Part shown: one piece after another, positions 17,791 through 26,251 of the stretch | Layout: the number at the start of each line of letters is the position of its first letter | Numbering within the stretch: position 1 is the stretch's first letter | NCBI GenBank assembly: GCA_041662485.1 | Contig: JBAZSJ010000011.1 | Coordinates: 1-64,000, forward strand | DNA length: 64,000 nt | Direction: 5' to 3' | Source of the DNA: Rariglobus sp041662485 | GTDB lineage: Bacteria; Verrucomicrobiota; Verrucomicrobiia; Opitutales; Opitutaceae | Translations under genes and position numbers: made by a program | Notes under the pieces: generated by a model | Told to the model about the DNA's origin: nothing | Database searches by the model: none | Seen by the model: only the letters and a program-made list of their open reading frames with translations

Positions 17791-18849
17791 TTACTTGATG
17801 CGGATTTCCTTGCCGGTCTTGGCGGAGAGGTAGATCGCGTCGAGGATCTTTTGGATCGCGAGGGACTCGGCGGGCTTCACGTGCGGCCGGGCTTTGCCGA
17901 GGAGAACGTCGATGAAGTGCTTCATGCGGTTGCCATCAACCAGATTGGGCAGGTGATCCACGAGCTCGGTGCTGTAGCCATACTGGCCCTTGCGGAAGAG
18001 CTGCAGCGGCGGGAACTTGAGGCCGGCCTCGGTGCCGAAGAGCTGCGTGCCGTTGTTGTCGCCTTCGGGCTGGTGGGCGGCCCAGGAGGTTTCGAGAAGC
18101 ACGGTGCGACCGCTCTTGAGCTTGATGAGCGCGACGGAGAGATCATCCACGTCGAACTTGGCCTTCGGGTCGATCTCGCTCTTGCCCCAGGTGCCGGAAC
18201 CGAGTCCGCGGGGGCCGAACTTGGCGTAGGTCTGTCCGCTCACGGCGACGGCGTCGAACTCGCCCATGAGGTAGAGGCAGCGGTCGAGCGCGTGCACGCC
18301 GATGTCGTAGGTGCCGCCGCCGCCGGCGAATTGTTTCTGGGTGAACCAGGAGCCGATGCGGGGAATGCCGGCGCGGCGGCACCAGCCGGTCTTCGCGTGG
18401 TAGACGTCGCCGAGGACGCCCTTGTCGATGAGCTGCTTGGCGGTCTGCACCTCGGGAATGAAGCGCTGGTTCTGGCCGACCATGAGGAGAACCTTCTGTT
18501 TCTTCGCCTCGGCGACGAGCTTGGCGGCGTCGGCGGCGTTGGTCGCCATGGGCTTGTCGAGCATGACGTGCTTGCCGGCCTTGAGGGCGGCGAGCGAGAC
18601 GGAGGCGTGCAGGTAGTTGGGCAGCGCGATCGAGAAGACGTCGATGTCGGGGCGCTTCAGGAGTTTTTTGTAGTCGGTGACAAGTTCGGGAATGTTGAAC
18701 TTGTCGGCGGCCTCGCGACCGCGTTCGGGCGAGACTTCGGCGAGCGCGACGACCTTGGCGGCCGGGTGCTGCTTGAAGGAGTTGATGTGATCGTAGCCGA
18801 TGGCGCCGCCGCCGATGACCGCGATGTTGAAGGAGTCTTTCTTTTTCAT
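17791..18849 (-). CDS. Gfo/Idh/MocA-family oxidoreductase
   Basis: NAD(P)-dependent sugar or cyclitol oxidoreductase of 352 aa. The Rossmann motif near the N-terminus reads AVIGGGAIGYDHINSF. The nicotinamide-proximal Lys is in MLDKPMATN, a variant of the usual EKP. The second domain carries the catalytic His region GGGTYDIGVHALDRCLY. Family members oxidise or epimerise sugars, inositols or glycosides. It sits upstream of the two-CBM glycosidase on the same strand, which suggests processing of the released sugar. The operator cluster lies between the two genes, so expression may be separate. Confidence 0.9.
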   Translation of the reverse strand: MKKKDSFNIAVIGGGAIGYDHINSFKQHPAAKVVALAEVSPERGREAADKFNIPELVTDYKKLLKRPDIDVFSIALPNYLHASVSLAALKAGKHVMLDKPMATNAADAAKLVAEAKKQKVLLMVGQNQRFIPEVQTAKQLIDKGVLGDVYHAKTGWCRRAGIPRIGSWFTQKQFAGGGGTYDIGVHALDRCLYLMGEFDAVAVSGQTYAKFGPRGLGSGTWGKSEIDPKAKFDVDDLSVALIKLKSGRTVLLETSWAAHQPEGDNNGTQLFGTEAGLKFPPLQLFRKGQYGYSTELVDHLPNLVDGNRMKHFIDVLLGKARPHVKPAESLAIQKILDAIYLSAKTGKEIRIK

Positions 18850-18964
18850 GGGGATGGGGGAGGAAGTGGCGAGTAGCAGGTGGCTTCGCGGGAAATGCGT
18901 GGGGCGAAGACTGGATGGTTGAGTCAGCCGCCGGGGTGATGGCGGTCGGGTGCGTGGCGTGGTT

Positions 18965-21469
18965 TTACAGCTTCAACTCAACCTGGGTGACCGACGGGGC
19001 GATGCGGGCCTGATGGCTGAAGTAGTGGTCGCTGAGCAGCGGGTGCAGCGCGTAAAGGCGGTTGAGCAGGTCGGCCAGGGCGTCGCCGAGCTTGGCGTCC
19101 TTTTCGGTGACGGCTTCGTCGCCGGTGAAATAGCGGGCGAGCTTGACCGAGGCGAGAAAGCGCAGGGACTCGTCCACCGCATCGTGCGTCGGATCCGGTT
19201 CATCCTCGTGGGTATCGAGGCGGATGGCGCGCAGGCTGGTTTTGATCTGATGGAGGTTGTTGAAAATGCTGCGCGGCGCGTCGGGCTGCTGGAGGAAGAG
19301 CTCGGCGACGAAGCGGGGCTGGCTGCGCGTCTGGTAGAGGCGGCGGTAGGCGTCCTGCGAGCCGAGCATGCGGAGGAGGGCGGAGAGCTCGGGATTGTCG
19401 CGGTAGAGAACCAGGGCGGGGGCGTTGGCGGCGTCGGTGTCGAGGGCGCCGAGCAGGTGGCGCAGGGCGCTGCACGTCATGGTGGCGCGCTCGAGGTGCA
19501 GGCCCATGCGCAGGAAATGCCAGCCGGCGTCCTGGAGCATGGTGCGCTCGGCGATGCCGAGAAGGGCGTTCACATCGGTGAGCACGGCCTGGACGGCGCG
19601 GGCGGAAAGAGAGGGGCCGCGGACGGCGCGGGTCTTTGACTTCGGCGCGGGCCGGAGTTTTTGCAGGTCGGCGAGACGGGCGAGCAGGCGGCTGAGGGTG
19701 ACCCAGACCTCGGGGCTGACGTAGTCGCGGAGCTGGCGGGCGTTTTCCACCGCCGATTCGATGGAGGAAAAAATCGAGCTGGAGTTGGCGGCGTCGAGCG
19801 ACATGTGCCACATGAGGTCGACCGAAAGGCTGGCCTGCGGGTTGGTGCGGGCGGTGATCTTGTGGTCGGTGTGGCCGGTGGCCTCGAGCAGGCCGCGCCA
19901 AACGGGAAGCCAGCGGCGGCGGTCGCGGGCGGGGATCTCCTCCAACGTCACGTCTTCCAGGATGGACAGCATGCGCGCGGTGGCCTCGGCGCGCTCCAGG
20001 TAGCGGCCGAGCCAGAAAAGTTTTTCGGCGGCGCGGGAGCCGAGCGTGTGCGTCTGCACGCCGCTGGCGACGGTCGCTTCCTGGTCGGCGATGGAGTTGG
20101 AGTTGACGTCGGTGTTGACCAGCACGACGGCGTCGGCGGTCGTGCCCACGCGGTCGATGTGGGGTTCGGGCGTGCCGATGCGGACGAGGCCGCCGGGGAA
20201 AACCGAGAAGCGGCGGCCTTGGCAAAGCACAAAGGCGCTCAGGCGGAAGGGCGCGGACTGGCGCGAGAGCGGGTTGATCGTGAGAAGCGGGAGTTCGGGC
20301 TGGGCGACGTAGGCGTGGGGATTTTCACGCACGATTTTGGCGAGGCCGTCGGGCCCGATCAGGTTGGGGACCGGGGGGCGGGCGACGTTGGTGGAGGTCC
20401 AGTCGCCGATGCGGGGGTCGTGCGCGGGGCGGATGCACATTTGTTCGCGGTTCCCGAGGATGTAGTCGAGGTGGTCGGTGTCGCCGCAGGTGTAGGTGGG
20501 GATCGAGGGGATCAGCGGCTTTTCGCCCAGGTAGAACCGCATGAGCTGCGGGGTGTAGGCGTTGAGCGTGCGGCTTTCCGCCACGCCGGTGCCGATGGCG
20601 TTGGCGACGACGACGTTGCCGGCGCGGATGCACTGGAGGAGGCCGGGGATGCCGGCGGTCTCGCGGTCGGTCGAGAAGACGACGGGGTCGATGTAGGCGT
20701 CGTTGAGACGCCGATACAGGACGTCCACGCGCTCGAGGCCGGCGACGGTCTTGAAGTAGACGCGGTTGTCGAGGACGAGGAGGTCGTCGCCGCGGGCGAG
20801 GGGGAGTCCCATTTTGCGGGCGAGAAAACTGTGCTCGGAGTAAAACGGGTCGTGCGGGCCGGCGGTGAGCACGACGATGGACGGGGCGCGGCCGGTGTCG
20901 GGCGCGAGGGCGCGCAGGGAGTCGAGCAGTTCGAGGGGGAAATTGATGACGCTGTGGTAATCGGGGAGCGACCGGTAGAGCTCGGCGGCCTCCTGGGTCA
21001 TGAAGCGGCGGTTTTGCACCGCGTAGCTGAGGCCGATGGGGGTGTTGGCGCGGGTGTCGGTGAAAAACCAGCCGTCGGCGGTCTTGACGAGATCGAAGCG
21101 CAGGAGGGTGGCGGGGCTGGCGCGGCCGGGCTCCAGGCCGAGGCACGGGCGGCGGTAATACGGATCGCAGAGGATCATCTCGGGCGAGAGCAGCTTCTGG
21201 GTGAGCGCCTGCTGGCCGGAGTAGAGGTCAACGAGGAGGGCGTTGGTGTAGTGGGCGCGTTGCTTGAGGGCGGCTTCGAGAAGAGTCCATTCGCCCGAGT
21301 CGATCACGAGCGGCGTCGGTTCGAGTTCCCAGAAGGGCAGCTCGCCGGGGACCGGGGTGTGGTTGAGGTCGGTCAGGCCGGCGTCGCGGATGGAAAGGCG
21401 CAGACGGTTTCGCAACGGGCGGAGTTGCGAGGGATGCAGCGGCGGAAGGTGCGGCGAGCGGGCGGACAT
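18965..21469 (-). CDS. Circularly permuted ATP-grasp protein fused to an alpha-E domain
   Basis: Protein of 834 aa that joins two families usually encoded by adjacent genes. The N-terminal half (about 1-480) is a circularly permuted ATP-grasp (DUF404/DUF407 type), with blocks such as DTRANTPIGLSYAV, GIPGLLQCIRAGNVVVANA and RPAHDPRIGDW. The C-terminal part (about 495-830) is an alpha-helical alpha-E domain (DUF403), starting SRAAEKLFWLGRYLERAEAT. The ATG at 21469 is preferred to a TTG at 21481. The family is linked to peptide-bond-forming enzymes often found beside a transglutaminase-like gene; none is adjacent here. No substrate is established. Confidence 0.85.
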   Translation of the reverse strand: MSARSPHLPPLHPSQLRPLRNRLRLSIRDAGLTDLNHTPVPGELPFWELEPTPLVIDSGEWTLLEAALKQRAHYTNALLVDLYSGQQALTQKLLSPEMILCDPYYRRPCLGLEPGRASPATLLRFDLVKTADGWFFTDTRANTPIGLSYAVQNRRFMTQEAAELYRSLPDYHSVINFPLELLDSLRALAPDTGRAPSIVVLTAGPHDPFYSEHSFLARKMGLPLARGDDLLVLDNRVYFKTVAGLERVDVLYRRLNDAYIDPVVFSTDRETAGIPGLLQCIRAGNVVVANAIGTGVAESRTLNAYTPQLMRFYLGEKPLIPSIPTYTCGDTDHLDYILGNREQMCIRPAHDPRIGDWTSTNVARPPVPNLIGPDGLAKIVRENPHAYVAQPELPLLTINPLSRQSAPFRLSAFVLCQGRRFSVFPGGLVRIGTPEPHIDRVGTTADAVVLVNTDVNSNSIADQEATVASGVQTHTLGSRAAEKLFWLGRYLERAEATARMLSILEDVTLEEIPARDRRRWLPVWRGLLEATGHTDHKITARTNPQASLSVDLMWHMSLDAANSSSIFSSIESAVENARQLRDYVSPEVWVTLSRLLARLADLQKLRPAPKSKTRAVRGPSLSARAVQAVLTDVNALLGIAERTMLQDAGWHFLRMGLHLERATMTCSALRHLLGALDTDAANAPALVLYRDNPELSALLRMLGSQDAYRRLYQTRSQPRFVAELFLQQPDAPRSIFNNLHQIKTSLRAIRLDTHEDEPDPTHDAVDESLRFLASVKLARYFTGDEAVTEKDAKLGDALADLLNRLYALHPLLSDHYFSHQARIAPSVTQVELKL

Positions 21470-21587
21470 CGAAGGGCGCAATCAACGGCGTTGCGGGTCG
21501 CGGGGGCAAGCTTGGCGTGCGGATCAAATGAACCTCTTCACCGCTTGCTTCGTTGACTTGTGCGGACGGGTTTGGGGTGAATGACGC

Positions 21588-22895
21588 ATGCGTCTTTCCC
21601 GTGCCGCCAGAATCGCAGGGCTTGTGCTGGGCCTGCTGGGGCTCGGCCCGTGGGCGCGTTCCGGGGAAAAGCCGGCCGATTGGGGCGAGTTGAGATCCGC
21701 CACCTTCGACATGGTGTGGTCCACGGTAAACGATTCCTACTACGATCCCTCGTTTGGCGGCCTGGACTGGAAGGCGGTGCGGGGCAAATACGCGGTCCTC
21801 TTGAAGGATTCGGCCGACAACCACGCCTTGCGCAGATTGCTGCAGCAGATGCTGGACGAGTTGAAGCAAACGCACTTCGCGATCGTGCCCGACGAGGTCG
21901 CCGTCTTCACGCCGAAGGACCGCGCGAAGATCGGCACGGTGGGCACGGAGCTGGTGGCGGCCAAGGGTGCCGTCGTGGTCGCCGATGTCGCTCCGGGCTC
22001 GGCGGCGGCGGCCGCCGGTTTGCGGCCGGGCGACACCATCCGCAGCGTCAACGGCACCAGCGTGGAGCACGTCGGCGAGATGTATGCCGAGGCGGGGGTG
22101 ACGGCCGCGCGCCGCGATTTCAACATCACCCAGTTCGTGAGCGGCCCCCTGCACGGGCCGGTGGGCAGCGAGGTGCCGGTCGAGGTGGAAGGCGCGGACG
22201 GCAAGCTGAGGACCATCAATCTGAAGAGCGAAGCCAACACGGGGGACTGGTCCGAGCCGATCGGGAATTTCCCGTCGCGGCCGATCGAGTTCGAGGCCCG
22301 GCGGGATGCCGCGGGAATCGGCTACCTGAAGTTCAGCACTTTTTCGCCGAAGCTCATGAAGCAAATCCGCAACTTCATCCGCGGGCTGGGCGCAGACGAC
22401 GGCCTGGTCATCGACCTGCGCGGCAATCCGGGCGGGCTGAGCATCATGGCCGCCGGCATCTCCGGCTGGCTTTCGAACAAGGAATTTTCGCTGGGAAAAA
22501 TGCAGATGCGGATGGGCGTGTATAGTTTTGACGTTTTTCCCCAGGAGCGCGCGTTTGCCGGACCGGTGGCGGTGTTGATCGACAGCGGCTCCGCTTCCAC
22601 CAGCGAGATTCTGGCGGCTGGCCTGCAGGAGGAGGGCCGGGCGCGCGTTTTTGGCGAGACGAGCGCGGGGGCGGCCCTGCCGTCGGCGATCCAAAAGCTG
22701 CCCACCGGCGATCTTTTCCAATACGCCATCGCCGACCTGACCACTCCGCACGGAGTCACCCTGGAGGGGGCCGGCGTCAAACCGGATGAACTCGTCGCCC
22801 GCACCCGCGAGGATATCGTGGCCGCGAAAGATCCTGTCTATGCGGCCGCCTGCGCCTGGATTGACAAGGGACGACATGTCGCGCCGCCCAAATAA
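21588..22895 (+). CDS. Exported S41-family (CtpA/tricorn-like) serine peptidase with PDZ domain
   Basis: Envelope protease of 435 aa. Signal peptide or anchor at 1-25; helical N-domain; PDZ-like region (about 110-205; PGSAAAAAGLRPGDTI); S41 catalytic domain (225-430). The nucleophile is probably Ser337 in DSGSASTSEIL. The block FGETSAGAALPS has Ala where Ctp enzymes carry the catalytic Lys, and His96 sits in ELKQTHFAIV, so a Ser-His-Glu tricorn/IRBP-like arrangement is more likely than a Ser-Lys dyad. The lipoprotein gene follows after 30 bp, probably in the same operon. Confidence 0.85.
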   Translation: MRLSRAARIAGLVLGLLGLGPWARSGEKPADWGELRSATFDMVWSTVNDSYYDPSFGGLDWKAVRGKYAVLLKDSADNHALRRLLQQMLDELKQTHFAIVPDEVAVFTPKDRAKIGTVGTELVAAKGAVVVADVAPGSAAAAAGLRPGDTIRSVNGTSVEHVGEMYAEAGVTAARRDFNITQFVSGPLHGPVGSEVPVEVEGADGKLRTINLKSEANTGDWSEPIGNFPSRPIEFEARRDAAGIGYLKFSTFSPKLMKQIRNFIRGLGADDGLVIDLRGNPGGLSIMAAGISGWLSNKEFSLGKMQMRMGVYSFDVFPQERAFAGPVAVLIDSGSASTSEILAAGLQEEGRARVFGETSAGAALPSAIQKLPTGDLFQYAIADLTTPHGVTLEGAGVKPDELVARTREDIVAAKDPVYAAACAWIDKGRHVAPPK

Positions 22896-22925
22896 CGCCC
22901 CGATTTCGATATCTTTTTTTGATGC

Positions 22926-24320
22926 ATGAAACTTTATCGCCTGCTTACGGCCGGTCTTCTGGTGTGGATATCCCTGATGTCCGGATGCTCGACGGGTTCG
23001 CATCCGTCGGGTGCCGACGGACGTGCGGCGACAAAAATCCTGAAGCGCTGGGTCGAGGCGTCCGGCGGGGCGCGGGCTTTCAAGAAGCTCGAAAGCGTGC
23101 AGTCCCAGGCGGCGATCGATTTCGGCCCCCTGGTGCCCGACATCGACATGCAATCATGGTCCACGGTCGGCGGCCGCTTCCGGATTAAAATCAACACGCC
23201 CGCCTTCGGCGATTTGATCACCGCATCCGACGGGAAAACCGTCTGGCAGCGGAATGAGAAGCTCGGATTCGGCCTGATCGAGCCCAAGCTGGGGGCCGAG
23301 ATGATGCGCGACAGCGATCCGCAGGAAGAGCTGCACATCGACCGTTATTATCCGGGGCGTCGCCGGCTGGCCGATACTTCCATCAACGGCCAAAAGCTCC
23401 AGGTGATCGAGGTGAGGACGTTTGATGACACGACGGAAAAATGGTTCATGGATCCGGCGACCGGCCTGCGCGTGCGGGTCGAGCGGGCGGGTGCGGTCCT
23501 CGAGTTTTCGGATTTCCGGCGCACGGGGGACTTCACGTTTGCCCATGCCACCAAACGCTCCGGACCGGACGGCGTCATGACGGTCCGCATAAAAAACATG
23601 GTCTTGAATCCCAAGATCGATCCGGCGGTCTTTGCGCCCCCCGCCCGAGAGCTGCAGGATGCGGCGGTGGTGACGGGGATTTTGGGCCGATACTACGAGG
23701 TGTCCGGCGGGGCGCGGTTGGCCGGCATTCAAACCCGGGTGACGCACATGACCATGGAAATGCCGAAGACCGGCATGAAATCGGACATGAAAATCACGCA
23801 GAAGCGTCCGCATTTCGTGCTCATCGAGCAGACGGTGCCCGGGATGGGCCGGTCTGTGCAGGGTTACGACGGGAAGACGGGCTGGGCGAACAGCGAGATG
23901 CAGGGTTACCGCGTGTTGAAAGGGCCGGAGCTGCAGCAGTTGCTCACCAACGCCGATCTTGATGCGGAGGCCAAGGTGAGCGCGCAGTGCCCGCTGCGCA
24001 CGTTGATGGACGAGCATGTGATCGACGGGCATCGCACGCAGGCGGTCGGCCTGGCGAGCCTGAGGGGTTCGAGCGGCACCTACTATTTCGACAAGGACAG
24101 CGGCCGCCTTGTGCGCGTGGAAAGCTCCCTCATCGCGGGCCCCAAGAGCGTCATCCGGGCGACCATGGACATTTCGGATTTCCGGCAGATCGACGGGGTG
24201 AGCGTCGCCTTCAAAACCGTCGTGGACAATCCCGCCATGTATCTTGTCATGGCGGTGAGCGCGGTGGAGCAAAACGTGCCGGTGGACGACGCGATTTTCA
24301 AACCGCGTCAGGACGAGTAG
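22926..24320 (+). CDS. Lipoprotein with two tandem LolA/outer-membrane-sorting-like repeats
   Basis: Lipoprotein of 464 aa. A signal peptide ends in the lipobox LMSGC (acylated Cys at about 21). The body has two similar halves, one starting VEASGGARAFKKLESVQ and the other YEVSGGARLAGIQTRV. Each ends in an FSDFRR or ISDFRQ type block followed by a VFAPP or IFKPR tail. The pattern resembles the half-barrel fold of outer-membrane lipoprotein-sorting proteins. No function is established. It follows the S41 peptidase closely and is probably co-expressed with it. Confidence 0.7.
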   Translation: MKLYRLLTAGLLVWISLMSGCSTGSHPSGADGRAATKILKRWVEASGGARAFKKLESVQSQAAIDFGPLVPDIDMQSWSTVGGRFRIKINTPAFGDLITASDGKTVWQRNEKLGFGLIEPKLGAEMMRDSDPQEELHIDRYYPGRRRLADTSINGQKLQVIEVRTFDDTTEKWFMDPATGLRVRVERAGAVLEFSDFRRTGDFTFAHATKRSGPDGVMTVRIKNMVLNPKIDPAVFAPPARELQDAAVVTGILGRYYEVSGGARLAGIQTRVTHMTMEMPKTGMKSDMKITQKRPHFVLIEQTVPGMGRSVQGYDGKTGWANSEMQGYRVLKGPELQQLLTNADLDAEAKVSAQCPLRTLMDEHVIDGHRTQAVGLASLRGSSGTYYFDKDSGRLVRVESSLIAGPKSVIRATMDISDFRQIDGVSVAFKTVVDNPAMYLVMAVSAVEQNVPVDDAIFKPRQDE

Positions 24321-24323
24321 CGG

Positions 24324-24464
24324 CGGCTATCGACGACGCCCGCCTTGGCCAAAGCCCATGCGGACCTCGACCGGGCGGCGGACCGTTGCTACCGGGCCAA
24401 ACCCTTCGCGAGCGACCGCGAACGCGTCGAACACCTCTTCTCCCTCTACGAACCGCTGACCGCC
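24324..24464 (+). pseudogene. C-terminal remnant of a class I DNA methyltransferase (MmeI/type IIL-like)
   Basis: In the frame read through 24345, the translation TTPALAKAHADLDRAADRCY, followed by KPFASDRERVEHLFSLYE, resembles the extreme C-terminus of MmeI-like restriction-methyltransferase proteins. Nothing upstream encodes the rest: the lipoprotein stop at 24318 closes the frame. After LTAPL the frame drifts into unrelated Arg-rich sequence. It is therefore a decayed fragment of a restriction-modification gene, recognised from memory of the family and not by search. Confidence 0.55.
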
Positions 24465-24554
24465 CCGCTCGCGCCTACGGCGGTCGTGGCTAGAGCCAAA
24501 CGGGGACGCGCTGCCCGTAGGTGTCCTGGGCGGAGAATTTACGCCAAAGGATGA

Positions 24555-25571
24555 TCAGCCTTCGGGAGCGGGGTGAACCGGTGTCGGTGGATTGTCGGCT
24601 TGAGCGGCCAACTCGGCGGGACTGGCGGCGGCTTTGGGTCTCGGGGCGGCGCCTGCTTCGGTGCCAGTATCGGGATAGCGTGTCGCGAGTTCTTCCTGGG
24701 CTGCTTGAAGGTTGAGTTTGTGGTCAGGGGATGCCGGGTAGGCGGAGGCTTCTGCGGGCAGATGAGGCGGGTGGGGCGGCACGCCAAAATCGGCGACAAA
24801 GCATTGGCACAATATCCGTAATTGTTCACCGGGGATGGGTGGCCGACGCGGGCCGAGGACGGCTTGTTCGTGGGTATGATAGGCGGAGGCGGGGATTTCG
24901 ATCCAGAGCTGCGGGTAGCCGCTGTCCGAGGCGAGCCCCTTGAGTTCACGGGTGCGACCGGCGAATTGGATTTCGCGTTGTTTATCCTGCATCAGTAGCA
25001 GCCAAACCAGATCGACGGAGAGCGCGAGGCGCCGGGGAGAAGCCAGTTTGGCGAGGCGGAAACCGGCATCCATGGCCGGTCCTACAAAATCCCGGTGGGT
25101 GCCATCCACGGGCAGGACGGCGTTGGTGACGGGGAAGTCGGCCAACCATGCGGCGCCTTTGACTCGCAGCTGACGATCTGCACGGGGAGGCGAGGCCTTC
25201 AGGCCCGCCAGCACTTCGGCATTCCATTCCTTGAGAGCGGAGGCGAGCGCATCCACATAGGTTGCCGCATCGGTCGAGTGAATGATCTCCGCGATGAAAA
25301 CAAGTTCGTCGCCAAGGATTTTCCAAAGCTTGGGGCGGGGTGGCATCGTGCGTCCGGCTGCGCGGGCCGCCATACCGACGTGGGCCCAGAATTTCTGGTC
25401 GAACTGCTCGACAAATTTCAGGAGCACGCCCAGCCACGCGCGACCGCCGCGATTGGAAAGATTCTGTTTGAAGGCGGTGGAGCCTTCCAAATCCACGCTG
25501 GCGAACAGACGCAGCTGGTAATCTCCAAGCCGGGCGCGTTCTTTGGCTGAAAGGCGACCGCGCAGCTTCAT
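24555..25571 (-). CDS. Class III nucleotidyl cyclase-like protein paired with an IrrE-type peptidase
   Basis: Cytoplasmic protein of 338 aa. Residues about 18-200 read as a class III cyclase-like fold. Asp27 lies in LFASVDLEGSTAF and Asp88 in KLWKILGDELVF, matching the two metal-binding Asp positions. Lys84, and Asp161 in DFVGPAMDAGFRLAKLA, match the adenine-selecting Lys/Asp pair. Asp168 replaces the transition-state Asn, and Arg172 matches the conserved Arg. The last 60 residues are Pro/Ala-rich. Its ATG overlaps the stop of the metallopeptidase gene (TGATG), so translation is coupled. A second-messenger or degenerate sensor role is inferred; activity is unproven because of the Asn-to-Asp change. 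Confidence 0.6.
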   Translation of the reverse strand: MKLRGRLSAKERARLGDYQLRLFASVDLEGSTAFKQNLSNRGGRAWLGVLLKFVEQFDQKFWAHVGMAARAAGRTMPPRPKLWKILGDELVFIAEIIHSTDAATYVDALASALKEWNAEVLAGLKASPPRADRQLRVKGAAWLADFPVTNAVLPVDGTHRDFVGPAMDAGFRLAKLASPRRLALSVDLVWLLLMQDKQREIQFAGRTRELKGLASDSGYPQLWIEIPASAYHTHEQAVLGPRRPPIPGEQLRILCQCFVADFGVPPHPPHLPAEASAYPASPDHKLNLQAAQEELATRYPDTGTEAGAAPRPKAAASPAELAAQADNPPTPVHPAPEG

Positions 25572-26080
25572 CAGAGCCCGAGCACCGTTTTACGAATGCC
25601 CACCGCCGCTTCCGACACCTTGAAGCGTGTGGCTATTTCCGCTTCGTTCCATCCTTGGTTGACCAAGTTGCGGAATTCCGTCGCAGGCATCAGAAAGCCG
25701 GCCGCGAACCAGTTGGCCTCCCATTCGACGCGATCGGAACCGTGGCGAGAGATTTCCAAGGGGAACTTTCCGAACTGGCTGTGCAGAACGTAGTGGCCCA
25801 GTTCGTGGGCGATAGTGAAAAGCCGGCGGCTTTCTCCAGAGAAGGGGCTGAGCTGGATCAGAAAATCGCCCGGGCCTCTGACCTTGATACGGCCGGTTTG
25901 CTGAGGCGAAAACCAATCGGTCATCTCAATCCGGCCTCCCAACTTGGTCACGATGGGGTCGATGTCCCCGTTGGCCGTGTATCCCCATTTTTTTGCGGCA
26001 TCCGAGGCAAAGTTCTGCACTTGCCTTTGCGTCCAGCCGATGGGCCGGGGGGGGACCGTGGGGGATTCAATGGTGGGCAT
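25571..26080 (-). CDS. ImmA/IrrE-family metallopeptidase
   Basis: Zinc metallopeptidase of 169 aa. The catalytic motif HELGH is at 92-96 (His92, Glu93, His96) in FTIAHELGHYVLH. The downstream Glu of the family is in RVEWEANWFAAGFLMP. The C-terminal 30 residues (WNEAEIATRFKVSEAAVGIR) look like a small helix-turn-helix-like tail. Relatives include ImmA, which cleaves a mobile-element repressor, and IrrE/PprI, which cleaves a stress regulator. The start at 26080 has an AAGGA ribosome site 8 bp upstream. It overlaps the cyclase-like gene by one base, so the two form one coupled unit. Confidence 0.88.
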   Translation of the reverse strand: MPTIESPTVPPRPIGWTQRQVQNFASDAAKKWGYTANGDIDPIVTKLGGRIEMTDWFSPQQTGRIKVRGPGDFLIQLSPFSGESRRLFTIAHELGHYVLHSQFGKFPLEISRHGSDRVEWEANWFAAGFLMPATEFRNLVNQGWNEAEIATRFKVSEAAVGIRKTVLGL

Positions 26081-26251
26081 GACGATCCTTATACAATGCC
26101 CATACCCTGCTTTAAGCACGGGGTCTTAGCAAGTCCCGACGAGGCAAATGGCATCTGTCGGGCGTGAAATTTTTGCATTAAACGAAGCGGGCGTAGTTCC
26201 GATGGTTGTTTGTCGGCAAGTATCTCCGGTTCATGAAAAATCTGACGCAGT

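Noticed and set aside
19661..21556. 631-codon open frame antisense to the ATP-grasp/alpha-E gene
   Set aside because: Gly/Val/Ala/Glu-rich shadow with no motif, while the opposite strand encodes strong family blocks.
24555..26080. Calling the cyclase/peptidase pair a Pycsar system
   Set aside because: Pycsar pairs a pyrimidine cyclase with a TM, TIR or similar effector. Here the partner is an IrrE-type peptidase and the residues point to purine selection with a changed catalytic Asn, so the name is not justified.
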